DNA of 64,000 nt. Source: Thermomonospora catenispora (GTDB taxonomy: Bacteria; Actinomycetota; Actinomycetes; Streptosporangiales; Streptosporangiaceae). Shown one piece after another: positions 53,979-64,000 of this stretch. Positions within the stretch are counted from its first letter, which is position 1. Every line of letters begins with the position of its first letter. A program made the translations under genes and the position numbers. Where the stretch lies: positions 124,216 to 188,215 of the forward strand of contig NZ_RRYT01000006.1 of assembly GCF_006363815.1 (NCBI RefSeq). The letters are read 5' to 3'. The notes beneath the pieces were generated by a model that was not told where the DNA came from, ran no database searches, and saw nothing but the letters and a program-made list of their open reading frames with translations.

Positions 53979-55046
53979 TCACCGGAACTGGTGCAACGGG
54001 CGCCCGGGGCCGGTGCGGATCTGCTGCACGAACAGCCGGGCCAACGCCTGATAACCGGCCCGGGTGGGGTGGAAGCTGGCCGGCTCGGCCGCCAGCGCCG
54101 ACAGGTCGACCTTGAGGCCGTTCACATACGGCTCGGGGGTGCCGACCTCATGGCCGGAGAAGGCGTGGTAGGCGTCGACGAACTCCACGCTCCCCTGCCC
54201 CTCGGTCGCCGCGATCTGCCGATCCCGGTCGGCCACCACCTGCCGGATGACCTCGTTCAGCTCGCGGGCCCGCGCGTTCAGCCACTGCTGGTCGCCGATG
54301 CTGATGTTGTCGGCGCGGGCCCCCGAGCGCTCGGAGAAGATCCGGGGATAGCCCATCACGATCACCCGGGCGCGCGGGGCCCGCGCGGTGATGGCGTCGA
54401 GCACGGTGGTCAGCGAGTACCGCAGCGCGGCCATCCGGTCGGCGATCTCAGGACCCTGGTCCTTGCAGGCCCGGCTCCACGGCAGCCGCACCACGCATCC
54501 CGCCAGCACCCGGGAGAAGCCGACGTCGTTGCCGCCCACGCTGATCGTCACCAGGCTGGTCTCCGGCCCCACCCGGCTGGTCTGCGGCGGCTCCCCCGAC
54601 TTGCCCTTCAGCACGGTGGCCGTGGTCGCCCCGGCGCACGCCCAGAACGCCGTGCCGCCGGCGAACCGGAACTCCTTGACCACATCGTGGTAGTAGGCCT
54701 GGGAGGTGCGCCGGCACCGGTTGGAGGGGTCCAGGTCGGCGGGGGTCCCATAAGCGCCCTCACCGGAGGAGTAGGAGTCCCCCAGCGCCACGTACCGGCC
54801 CCAGGTGGCGGCCTCCAGCGGGGTGAGCCTGCGGGCGGCGCTCCGCGTCGGCTCCGCGGCCGGCGCCTCGACCCGCGGCGCCCTGCGGCACCCGATCCCG
54901 AGGACCTCGCACCGCGCCGCCGGGAGCGCGACCAGGGCCCCCGCGGCGACGAACACCGAGACCACCAGCACCACGAGCGCCCGTCCCCGCTCTCCGAGCC
55001 GGGGCGGGCGCCGGCCGCCTCGCGGCCATGCCCTCGGTCCGCCCAT
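53979..55046 (-). CDS. Secreted or membrane-anchored SGNH/GDSL hydrolase
   Basis: A 355-residue esterase/lipase-like protein. An N-terminal Arg-rich segment and one hydrophobic helix (about 23-41) give export or anchoring. Block I is GDSYSSGEG with Ser91, block III GGNDVGF carries the oxyanion Asn, and block V has SFHPTRAGY with the catalytic His. Several cysteine pairs fit disulfides in secreted actinomycete lipases such as the Streptomyces SGNH type. ATG at 55046 chosen for GAGGGAAG upstream; a GTG 30 nt earlier is less likely. Substrate: acyl ester, unknown. Confidence 0.9.
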   Translation of the reverse strand: MGGPRAWPRGGRRPPRLGERGRALVVLVVSVFVAAGALVALPAARCEVLGIGCRRAPRVEAPAAEPTRSAARRLTPLEAATWGRYVALGDSYSSGEGAYGTPADLDPSNRCRRTSQAYYHDVVKEFRFAGGTAFWACAGATTATVLKGKSGEPPQTSRVGPETSLVTISVGGNDVGFSRVLAGCVVRLPWSRACKDQGPEIADRMAALRYSLTTVLDAITARAPRARVIVMGYPRIFSERSGARADNISIGDQQWLNARARELNEVIRQVVADRDRQIAATEGQGSVEFVDAYHAFSGHEVGTPEPYVNGLKVDLSALAAEPASFHPTRAGYQALARLFVQQIRTGPGRPLHQFR

Positions 55047-55207
55047 CGTTCTTCCCTCGCCCGGTGAGTACACCACCCGTTCGACCAGACGTCGGGCCGC
55101 GGATCACGGTTCCCGCCTTTACATCGTAGATCAATAAATGGGCCGAGGGCGCGCCGTCGGCGTCCGTGCGGCGGCATGGACGCCCGGCCTCGCGAGCGGG
55201 CCGGCGC

Positions 55208-55238
55208 AAAAAAATCCGGCGACCGGGGGTCGCCGGAT
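55208..55238 (-). terminator. Strong intrinsic terminator of the STAS gene
   Basis: On the minus strand ATCCGGCGACC-CCC-GGTCGCCGGAT (11-bp stem, 3-nt loop) followed by a run of seven T. It is 14 nt past the stop at 55252. One of only two canonical hairpin plus T-tract terminators in the window. Confidence 0.95.
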
Positions 55239-55251
55239 CGCGGATCGGACG

Positions 55252-55629
55252 TCAGACTCGCGCGGGCCGGATGCGGAACGCGCCGTCCATCCCGGTGATC
55301 TCCATGATGCGCAGCGCGTTCGGCGGGACCGCGGCCAACGTCAGCGTCACCCCGGCGAGCTCGGCCTCCGCCTGGACGTCGGCCAGCACGCGCAGCGCGT
55401 CCGAGCCGAAGAAGCCGACCTCGCGCAGATCGACGACCACCTGGGACATCCTCTCGGCGACGAGCCCCATCAGCGCCTGCCGCAGATGCCCCTGGGTGTG
55501 CAGATCGATGTCGCCCGTGACGTACACCACCGCCCGATCCCGATGCCGCAGCACCGCGACCGAGAAGTCGAGTTCCCTGCGAAGCGTCATGCTCGTCATG
55601 CCGTCACCGTCCGCATCGCTCGTCCCCAT
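55252..55629 (-). CDS. STAS-domain anti-sigma factor antagonist
   Basis: A 125-residue STAS protein of the SpoIIAA/RsbV kind. Strand VVYVTGDIDLHTQGHLRQAL and VVVDLREVGFFGSDALRVLADV; the phospho-serine loop, usually DSSGL, reads GSDAL, so the Ser is kept but its neighbours differ. It would bind and titrate an anti-sigma kinase when unphosphorylated. No kinase or sigma gene is beside it. Start could be the ATG at 55629 or that at 55599; neither has a clear ribosome-binding site. Confidence 0.88.
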   Translation of the reverse strand: MGTSDADGDGMTSMTLRRELDFSVAVLRHRDRAVVYVTGDIDLHTQGHLRQALMGLVAERMSQVVVDLREVGFFGSDALRVLADVQAEAELAGVTLTLAAVPPNALRIMEITGMDGAFRIRPARV

Positions 55630-55893
55630 CGCCGTTCGGGCCGCGCCCTACGATCCTGGACCGGCCGCCCGCTCGACACACCACCGTCCGGGTAGCGATT
55701 GCCCCTTGTGCTCTTGACCCAGACCCCGCCACTCCCACACACCCGTAATCCACCCCTCAAAGAGACAAAAAGCACATGTCCGACACATCACGGGGGTCGG
55801 CGGTCCCGTCGACCTCGCATCGGCCCCGTCCGCCGGGGCGGGCGGCACCGCCCCGCTCTCCGGCCGCGCCCGTCCCGGACGCGGACCCGCGCC

Positions 55894-56370
55894 TCACCCG
55901 CGCCGCATGACCACCCGGGGCCCCAGCGCGTGCAACCCGGCCGCGATCTCCGCCTCCCAGCGCTCGCGCAGCCGCGGCCCCCACTCCCGCTCAGGCAGCG
56001 CCGTGAACCCGAACCGCGCGTACCAGGGAGCGTTCCACGGCACGTCCCGGAACGTGATCAGCGTCAGCCCTCCCCGGCTCTCCTCGATCACCCGGGCGAG
56101 CAGCCGCCCTCCGACGCCCCGGCCGGCGCGGTCGGCCCGCACCGCGATCTGCTCCAGATGGGGACGCCCGTCCACGTCGACGACCGCCGCGAACCCCACC
56201 GGCGGGTCGCCGGCCACCCACACCCGGGCCCGCTCCCCCACCTCCTCGATCATGGTGGGCCCGGCCGGGAGCACGATCCCCACCGACGCGAACATCCCGT
56301 CCGCGCTCCGCTCGATCTCCGGCAGCCCCGCCAGATCCGCCGTCCGCGCCCTCCGCACCGGCTCCCTCAT
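55894..56370 (-). CDS. GNAT family N-acetyltransferase
   Basis: A 158-residue acetyltransferase. Acetyl-CoA motif A is IAVRADRAGRGVGGRLLARVIEE (R-x-x-G-x-G), followed by LTLITFRDVPWNAPWYARFGFTALPE, typical of the C-terminal GNAT strands. ATG at 56370 is the first start giving normal family length. Acceptor unknown. It is upstream of nothing on its strand; uvrB lies behind it, 118 bp away. Confidence 0.88.
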   Translation of the reverse strand: MREPVRRARTADLAGLPEIERSADGMFASVGIVLPAGPTMIEEVGERARVWVAGDPPVGFAAVVDVDGRPHLEQIAVRADRAGRGVGGRLLARVIEESRGGLTLITFRDVPWNAPWYARFGFTALPEREWGPRLRERWEAEIAAGLHALGPRVVMRRG

Positions 56371-56488
56371 CCCGGAAGCGCACCGCCCCTCGGCGCCCCG
56401 GCGCCGCGCCGCCGGGCGGTCGGCCGCGCGGGCGACCGCCCGTCCCGGCCCGGGGCGCATCGCGGGAGGGCGGGGGCCGGCCCGGGCG

Positions 56489-58606
<2,118 letters not shown>

Positions 58607-58707
58607 GTCGTCCTCCCCTGCTCGGATGCGCTCATCCCGCGTCCCCACTGTACGCAGCCGGTGCGACAGTCCCGGACGCGGCGGCGCGCCCGGCGGGTCC
58701 GCGGCGA

Positions 58708-59841
58708 TCAGGAGGCGGCGGGCAGCGGGATGCGGGCGCGCAGCGCGAACCCGCCCTCGGGCCGCGGCCCGGCGTCCAGGGCCCCGCCGAGCGCGGTGAC
58801 CCGCTCCCGCAGCCCCACCAGGCCGTTGCCGCCGCTGGGCAGCAGCCGCTCGGGCTCGCCCGGCGGCGGCCCGTTGACCACCGACAGCTCGATCGCGTCG
58901 GAGGTCTGCCGGACCAGCACCTCGGTGTCGGCCTCGCCGGCGTGCTTGTGCACGTTGGTCAGGCCCTCCTGGATCACCCGGTACGCGGCGCGCGCCACCG
59001 CCGGAGGCAGCTGGCAGTCGCCGAGCTCGGTGGTCAGCGCGATCTTCAGCCCGGCCGCCCGGGACCGCTCGACCAGTTCGGCGATGTCGTCGGGGCCCGG
59101 CACCGTCTGCGGGCCGCTGTCCTCGCCGAGCCGCAGCACCCCGATCACCTGCCGCAGCTCCTCCAGCGCCTGGCGCCCCATGTCCCCGATGACCTCGGCG
59201 GTCTCGGCGGCCCGCTGCGGGTCGCGGGCGGCGATGGCGCGCAGCGCGGCCGCCTGCACCACCATGACGCTGATCCGGTTGGCGACCACGTCGTGCATCT
59301 CGCGGGCGATGCGGGCGCGCTCCTCGACGCGGGCGCGCTCGGCCAGCAGGGTCTGCTCGCGCTCCAGCCGCCGGGTGCGTTCCTGCAGCGAGGCGATGAG
59401 CTGCTTGCGGGCGCCCATGTACAGGCCGAGCAGCACCGGCGGCAGCGCGAACACCATGCCCACGATCAGCCGCAGCGTCAGCGGTTCCGAGCGGTCCAGC
59501 CCCGGCTCGGGCTGCAGCGCGAACGAGGCGATCCCCAGCGCCGTCAGGCAGAGCACGGCCCGGCGGGAGGTCGCGTAGGCGCCCAGCGAGTAGCAGGCGA
59601 TGAGCCCGGAGACGGCCCCGCCCCCGGTGGCCGCTCCCACCGCGGTCCCGGCCGCCACCAGCGCCACGGGGTGCCTGCGGCGCACCACCAGGCACAGCCC
59701 GAGCACGAACGCCGCCGACGCCGTCGCCCAGCGGGGCAGCCAGAAGTCCACGGTGGTGACCCACGCGATGAGCGCGTCCGTCACCGCCGCCCCGGCCGCC
59801 AGCGCAACGTCCAGCGCCCGTGATCGCTTCGTCGGCCGCAT
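58708..59841 (-). CDS. Orphan sensor histidine kinase (HisKA_3)
   Basis: A 377-residue membrane kinase. The first 140 residues have about five hydrophobic helices; then a coiled linker and the phosphoacceptor His183 in [20 protein letters not shown]; the HATPase domain has the N box [10 protein letters not shown] and a G region [12 protein letters not shown]. No response regulator is encoded next to it, unlike the pair at 7843-9647. The ATG at 59841 (GGGGGCGG upstream) was preferred to a GTG at 59856. A CGATATATCG palindrome lies in its promoter region. Confidence 0.9.
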   Translation of the reverse strand: MRPTKRSRALDVALAAGAAVTDALIAWVTTVDFWLPRWATASAAFVLGLCLVVRRRHPVALVAAGTAVGAATGGGAVSGLIACYSLGAYATSRRAVLCLTALGIASFALQPEPGLDRSEPLTLRLIVGMVFALPPVLLGLYMGARKQLIASLQERTRRLEREQTLLAERARVEERARIAREMHDVVANRISVMVVQAAALRAIAARDPQRAAETAEVIGDMGRQALEELRQVIGVLRLGEDSGPQTVPGPDDIAELVERSRAAGLKIALTTELGDCQLPPAVARAAYRVIQEGLTNVHKHAGEADTEVLVRQTSDAIELSVVNGPPPGEPERLLPSGGNGLVGLRERVTALGGALDAGPRPEGGFALRARIPLPAAS

Positions 59842-59885
59842 CGCCGCCCCCGTCACCCCATGGTGAGCCTACGGAACCCGTTACT

Positions 59886-59895
59886 CGATATATCG
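59886..59895. promoter_or_regulatory. CGATATATCG palindrome upstream of the orphan kinase
   Basis: A 10-bp perfect A/T-centred palindrome inside a short AT-rich island, 44 bp upstream of the kinase start. Unusual composition for this genome; probable promoter or operator. Confidence 0.45.
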
Positions 59896-59921
59896 CATTT
59901 TCCGGGGCGGCCCGAGGCCGT

Positions 59922-60524
59922 TCAGCCCGCCGCGGAACGGGCCTCCAGCTCGGTCCACAGCGCGTCCACCGCCGCGTCCAGCTCCTCCAGCGTCCCGGAG
60001 TTGTCGATCACGTAGTCGGCGATCTTCAGGCGCTCCTCACGGGTCGCCTGCGCGGCGATCCGGGCGCGGGCGTCCTCCTCGCTCATGCCGCGGGCGCCGG
60101 TGAGCCGGGCCAGCTGCGTCTCCACCGGCACGTCCACCACGACCACCATGTCGTACAGTCCCGCCAGGTTGTTCTCGGTCAACAGCGGCACGTCGTAGAC
60201 CACGACGGCGTCCTGCGGCGCCGCCTCCACCAGCTCGTTCATCCGCTCCCCGACCAGGGGGTGCACGATGGCGTTGAGCGCGGCGCGGCGATCGGCGTCG
60301 GCGAACACGATCGAGCCGAGCCGTTCCCGGTCCAGCGACCCGTCCGGGAGCAGCACCTGCTCGCCGAACTCGGCGACCACCGCCGCCAGTCCCGGCGTGC
60401 CGGGCTCGACCACCTCGCGGGCGATCTTGTCGGCGTCGATGATGACGGCGCCGCGAGCGGCCAGCCGCGCGGACACCTCGCTCTTGCCGGCGCCGATCCC
60501 GCCGGTCAGTCCCACTCGCAACAC
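59922..60524 (-). CDS. coaE: Dephospho-CoA kinase
   Basis: A 200-residue kinase for the last step of CoA synthesis. P-loop [11 protein letters not shown] at residues 5-15, [17 protein letters not shown] (family signature), HPLVGERM and YDVPLLTE. Many actinobacterial CoaE carry a C-terminal GrpB/UPF0157 extension; this one does not. GTG start. It lies between rpsA-side genes and uvrB, as usual in this phylum. Confidence 0.95.
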   Translation of the reverse strand: MLRVGLTGGIGAGKSEVSARLAARGAVIIDADKIAREVVEPGTPGLAAVVAEFGEQVLLPDGSLDRERLGSIVFADADRRAALNAIVHPLVGERMNELVEAAPQDAVVVYDVPLLTENNLAGLYDMVVVVDVPVETQLARLTGARGMSEEDARARIAAQATREERLKIADYVIDNSGTLEELDAAVDALWTELEARSAAG

Positions 60525-60566
60525 GGCCGTCAGCCTAACGGGTGGGCCCGCCGCGCCCCGATCCGG

Positions 60567-61058
60567 CTAGGAGTCTCCGGAAACGAGCGGTTTGCGCATG
60601 TGCACCACGGTCAGATGGGCGGCCAGCCGCTCCCGGTGCGTCTCGGTGTAGCCGAGTCTCCGGCACAGCCGCAGGCCGGCGTCGCTGAGGTGGCCGGTGA
60701 ACAGCGCGCAGGAGTCCGCCCGGGCGGCGGCCCGCTCCTCCAGCGCCCGCAGCAGCCTCGTCCCCACACCCTGCCCCTGCGCGTCGGGGGCGACGGCCAG
60801 CCGGCCCACCAGGCAGGTGCGCCCACCGAACGTGCCGCGGACCGCGCCGACCAGCCGAGCCCCCCGCATCGCCTTGAGCACCAGCGTGTCGGTCCCGGTC
60901 AGCGCCCTGCGGAGCTGATCGAGCGTCTCGATCAGCGGCGGGAGGAACGGATCCCCGTACAGCTGCGCCTCGGCCAGGTAGGCGGCCCGCTGAACGGTCA
61001 GGATCTCCCCGGCGTCGTCCTCACCGGCGGGCGCGATGCGCAGCGGCGGCGTGCTCAC
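60567..61058 (-). CDS. GNAT family N-acetyltransferase
   Basis: A 163-residue acetyltransferase. LVGRLAVAPDAQGQGVGTRLLRALEERA is motif A with the Q-x-x-G-x-G pyrophosphate loop; LYGDPFLPPLIETLDQLRRAL is a typical N-terminal part. LRLCRRLGYTETHRE is the end motif. GTG start. Acceptor unknown. It lies 42 bp ahead of coaE and may be cotranscribed with it. Confidence 0.9.
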   Translation of the reverse strand: MSTPPLRIAPAGEDDAGEILTVQRAAYLAEAQLYGDPFLPPLIETLDQLRRALTGTDTLVLKAMRGARLVGAVRGTFGGRTCLVGRLAVAPDAQGQGVGTRLLRALEERAAARADSCALFTGHLSDAGLRLCRRLGYTETHRERLAAHLTVVHMRKPLVSGDS

Positions 61059-61082
61059 CGGCGCGCCCCCGCGGCCCGACGC

Positions 61083-63032
61083 TCAGCCATCGAGGCGGAC
61101 GGTGACGGCCACCGGGTAGTGGTCGGACACCGGGGCGGGGTGCACGCCGTGCTCGGAGAACACCAGCTCGTCGGTGCCCAGGATCCAGTCGACCTTCCTG
61201 CCCTCGGGGGTGGTGGCCCGATAGTCGCCCAGCGCGGCGGCGCGCAGCGGCTTGCCCTTCAGGAAGGTGCCGTCCAGGAACATGTCCATCTCAGGATCGT
61301 CGGGCTCGCTGCCCAGGTCTCCGCCGAAGACCGTGCGGGGGGCGCCGCCCCACGCCGACAGCAGCGCCGCGATCTCCCGCCGCCGGGCCCGCGCATGGTC
61401 CGTCCCGCCGTCCAGGTGGGTGTTCCACACGTACACCGGCTTGCCGCCGACGTCCAGACGGGCCCACACGTATCCGCGGATCTGGGACCAGTCGCCCTTG
61501 GGCATCCGGGCGGCGCCCGACCGCAGCACCTTCCGGGAGGTCAAGATGGCGTTGCCGAGCTGGCCGTCGGCGGCGGGGCCCCAGATCAGGTGCATGCCGA
61601 GCTCGCGGGACAGCCACACCCCGATGTCGGTGGCGCCCGACGGCACCGCTCCGCGCCCCACCTCCTGCAGCAGCACCACGTCGGCGCGCTGGGCGCGGAC
61701 GGCGTCGGCGACGGCCCGCAGGTTCAGCCGTCCGCCGTCGTCGATGGCGTGGCGGATGTTGAAGGTCACCACCCGCAGGGTGCGCGGATCGCCGCCCGGC
61801 GCGGTCGCGTCCGGCTCGGTGAGCGCGAACGCCAGCGTCCCCAGCAGCAGCACCAGCGCCGCCGCCCCTCCGGTCAGCGCCCGCAGCGGCGCCCGCGCCG
61901 GCAGCGGGCCTCCCCGGGCCGCGGCGATGGCGGCCAGTCCGCCCAGCAGGATCCCGGCCACCCCGGGCAGCACGTTGTTGGGGAACGGCAGCGCCCCGAC
62001 GGCGCTGAGCTGGTACGGCAGCAGCACCGCCACGATCAGGAATCCGCCCAGTGCGGCGCCCACGTCGATCCGCCACACCGGACCGCCCTCCCCGGCGCGG
62101 CGCAGCGGAGCCCGGCAGGCCACCGCCAGCAGCCAGGCCGCCAGCACCTGCCCGAGGACCACCACGCCGACCACCACGACGCCGGAGACCGCGTACGACC
62201 CGGCCACCGCGCCGGCGGCGACCCCCAGCACGGTGCCGCCGAGCACGCACACCCCGCCGGGCACCGCCCGCACCGCCAGCCCCGACGACAGGAACGCCAG
62301 CGCCAGCCCCTGCCCGACGACCACCGTCGCATGCGCCACCAGCAGCGACTGCCAGCCGGAGGAGGCCACGAACGCGGGGCTGGACAGCACCAGGATCTGC
62401 AGCGCCAGGAACGGCCCGAGCGCCGCCGCGCCCATGCCGTCCCGCCAGGAGATCCCCGGCGCCCGGACCGGCCCCGAGGACAGCTCCCGGGCCAGGGCCG
62501 CCGCGCCGAGCCCCACGAACAGCAGGCACACCGCCCACTCGGCGACGCCGTTCCGCCACACCGGGTCCCACGTGCCGAACGCCATGCGCACCGCCGTGTC
62601 CACCCCGAGCCCGGCGACGGTCGCGGTGGCGAACCCCACCCCCGACAGGCCGCGCGCCGCCTCGTACAGCGCCGCCACCGCGATCATCCCGACCGCGGTG
62701 CCGAGCAGCGCCAGCGCCAGGTGCCCGGAGAGCGCCTGCGCCAGCAGGCGCACCAGCAGCAGCCCGCCGACACCGGTCAGCAGCAGCCCGTTCGGCCCGG
62801 CCGCCGTCCGGACGGCGGGGGCGGCGAACCCGGCCAGGAACACCGCCAGCACCACCGGGACGGCGACGACGGCGCCCGCCGAGTCGGCCACATGGGTGAA
62901 GTGCGGCGCCGCCATGCGCAGGATCTGCGCCAGCACGCCGATGGTGACGGCGATGAGCGTCAGCCGCGCCGGGCCCTGGGGAACGATCGACGGGGCGTCC
63001 TCGGCCCTGGTTGCCGGGTGAGTGGTGGTCAC
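61083..63032 (-). CDS. Multi-TM protein with C-terminal endonuclease/exonuclease/phosphatase domain
   Basis: A 649-residue fusion: about twelve hydrophobic helices (residues 25-405) followed by an extracytoplasmic or cytoplasmic EEP domain (from LRVVTFNIRHAIDDGGRLNL to the end). The EEP catalytic motifs are seen: LLQEVG (Glu for Mg), NTHLDGGTDHARARRREIAAL, FGGDLGSEPDD and VSDHYPVAVTV (Asp-His). GGDLGS has Leu-Gly in place of the common Asn (GDFN), a possible substrate change. Such membrane-fused EEP proteins may act on phospholipid head groups or nucleic acid; unknown here. GTG start at 63032. Confidence 0.85.
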   Translation of the reverse strand: MTTTHPATRAEDAPSIVPQGPARLTLIAVTIGVLAQILRMAAPHFTHVADSAGAVVAVPVVLAVFLAGFAAPAVRTAAGPNGLLLTGVGGLLLVRLLAQALSGHLALALLGTAVGMIAVAALYEAARGLSGVGFATATVAGLGVDTAVRMAFGTWDPVWRNGVAEWAVCLLFVGLGAAALARELSSGPVRAPGISWRDGMGAAALGPFLALQILVLSSPAFVASSGWQSLLVAHATVVVGQGLALAFLSSGLAVRAVPGGVCVLGGTVLGVAAGAVAGSYAVSGVVVVGVVVLGQVLAAWLLAVACRAPLRRAGEGGPVWRIDVGAALGGFLIVAVLLPYQLSAVGALPFPNNVLPGVAGILLGGLAAIAAARGGPLPARAPLRALTGGAAALVLLLGTLAFALTEPDATAPGGDPRTLRVVTFNIRHAIDDGGRLNLRAVADAVRAQRADVVLLQEVGRGAVPSGATDIGVWLSRELGMHLIWGPAADGQLGNAILTSRKVLRSGAARMPKGDWSQIRGYVWARLDVGGKPVYVWNTHLDGGTDHARARRREIAALLSAWGGAPRTVFGGDLGSEPDDPEMDMFLDGTFLKGKPLRAAALGDYRATTPEGRKVDWILGTDELVFSEHGVHPAPVSDHYPVAVTVRLDG

Positions 63033-63206
63033 TTGGCGTTGCTCTCTGACAGCGGGGTGTTGGGCGGGTCCTACCGGGATGCGGCCGCAGGAAACGACCA
63101 CGGCCGGACGTCGACCCCGTCACAGGGCCGTCATCCGGCCGTGGTCATTATGGCATCGCCCGCGGGTCGACACCGACCGACGCACGGCTCGCCCTTCGAG
63201 ATGCGC

Positions 63207-63243
63207 GAGGGCCCGCGGCCCGGTGAACGGGCCGCGAGCCCTC
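63207..63243 (-). terminator. Hairpin downstream of rpsA
   Basis: Two stem blocks, GAGGGC/GCCCTC and CGCGGCCCG/CGGGCCGCG, with one C-A mismatch between them and a 5-nt loop. About 120 nt past the rpsA stop; no T-tract. Confidence 0.6.
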
Positions 63244-63364
63244 GGAAGCCACGATCGAGACACACGGCGGAGCCGACGGCGCGAGGATCTCCCCCGCGCC
63301 GGGCGCGGAGCCCTCAGGCCCTACCGGCGGGCGGACCGGCGGACCGCCGCCCCGCCCGTCCCGC

Positions 63365-64000
63365 TCACTGGCCGCCGCCGGAGAGCTTCTCGCGGAGAGC
63401 GGCCAGGGCCTCGTCGGAGGCCAGGGCGCCGGACTCGGACTCGCCGCCGGAGTAATCCTCGCCCAGGGCGGTGCCGGCCGCCTCGGCCTCGGCACGGCGG
63501 GCCTCCTCGATCTGCCGGCGGTGGGCCTCGAAGCGCTGGCGGGCCTCGGCGTACTGCCGCTCCCAGGCCTCACGCTGCTCCTCGTAGCCCGGCAGCCACT
63601 CGCCGGTCTCGGGGTCGAAGCCCTCGGGGTACTTGTAGTTGCCGTGCTCGTCGTACTCGGCCGGCATGCCGTACAGGGTGGGGTCGAAGTCCTCGTCGTC
63701 CATGGCCGCGGCGCTCTCGTTGGCCTGCTTGAGCGACAGGCTGATCCGGCGCCGGTCCAGATCGATGTCGATGATCTTGACGAAGATCTCGTCGCCGACC
63801 TGCACGACCTGCTCGGGGATCTCCACGTGGCGCTCGGCCAGCTCGGAGATGTGCACCAGGCCCTCGATGCCCTCCTCGACCCGCACGAACGCGCCGAACG
63901 GCACCAGCTTGGTGACCCGGCCCGGCACGACCTGGCCGATCTGGTGGGTGCGGGCGAACTGCTGCCAGGGGTCCTCCTGGGTCGCCTTCAGCGACAGGGA
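63365..64000 (-). CDS. rpsA: 30S ribosomal protein S1 (5' end outside window)
   Basis: The C-terminal 211 residues of S1, which helps mRNA binding to the 30S subunit. The last S1 domain is complete: GQVVPGRVTKLVPFGAFVRVEEGIEGLVHISELAERHVE...IDIDLDRRRISLSLKQA. A long acidic/Gln-rich tail follows (FDPTLYGMPAEYDEHGNYKYPEGFD, then ARQRFEAHRRQIEEAR), as in actinobacterial S1. Reading continues without stop to the window end. Confidence 0.96.
   Translation of the reverse strand, partial: SLSLKATQEDPWQQFARTHQIGQVVPGRVTKLVPFGAFVRVEEGIEGLVHISELAERHVEIPEQVVQVGDEIFVKIIDIDLDRRRISLSLKQANESAAAMDDEDFDPTLYGMPAEYDEHGNYKYPEGFDPETGEWLPGYEEQREAWERQYAEARQRFEAHRRQIEEARRAEAEAAGTALGEDYSGGESESGALASDEALAALREKLSGGGQ

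Overview
The window is very GC-rich bacterial chromosome with GTG starts used as often as ATG and frequent 4-nt stop/start overlaps. Gene content and order (xerD-parA-scpA-scpB-rluB-aroH-tyrA-cmk-der, a NUDIX-pyrG pair, a DUF3516 helicase, SoxR with a perfect sox box, an F420-type PPOX protein, thiolase-like/DUF35 pairs) point to an actinobacterium, most likely a Streptosporangiales/Thermomonosporaceae type (inference from gene order and composition, not a database match). No tRNA, rRNA, CRISPR array, insertion sequence or prophage was recognised.

Layout. 1-5.1 kb: a partial hypothetical protein, a TIGR03084-type protein, an FAD monooxygenase, a secreted HNH nuclease and a TetR regulator. 5.2-9.7 kb: an MMPL/RND exporter with a small membrane partner, divergent from a NarL-type two-component pair. 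9.8-14.2 kb: a DUF3040-like protein with a frame problem, two fluoride channel subunits, an IclR regulator, a TetR regulator with a probable self-operator, a PhzF isomerase and a nucleoside deaminase. 14.3-22.6 kb: a GAF-PAS-GAF-SpoIIE phosphatase, an NAD-dependent epimerase, a large DUF3516 helicase and a strongly reduced SecA-like protein. 22.8-33.4 kb: a TetR/O-methyltransferase pair sharing a 28-bp perfect palindrome, then sugar metabolism (gnd; beta-phosphoglucomutase plus GH65 phosphorylase), a CDF metal exporter, soxR with its box and PPOX target, and pckG with a CRP-type site. 33.5-36.5 kb: a molybdate ABC operon headed by a helix-turn-helix/TOBE regulator.

37-48 kb is a conserved core block on the minus strand: der, cmk, tyrA, aroH, rluB, scpB, scpA, parA, xerD, NUDIX and pyrG, serving ribosome assembly, nucleotide supply, aromatic amino acid synthesis and chromosome segregation. 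Its xerD has lost the catalytic tyrosine. 48-55 kb: a coiled-coil protein built from long tandem DNA repeats, a proline iminopeptidase, and a small acyl-CoA cluster (thiolase-like, DUF35, nitronate-monooxygenase-like) in which two promoters share a 7-3-7 operator. 55-64 kb: a STAS antagonist, GNAT enzymes, uvrB, an orphan histidine kinase, coaE, a membrane endonuclease/exonuclease/phosphatase-family protein and the 3' part of rpsA.

The points I rate most worth checking are the SecA-like protein without motor domain 2, the tyrosine-less XerD, and the new operators (23429-23456; 51064/52773; 37392-37413). Several regulated genes appear to be leaderless, with the operator sitting on the promoter.
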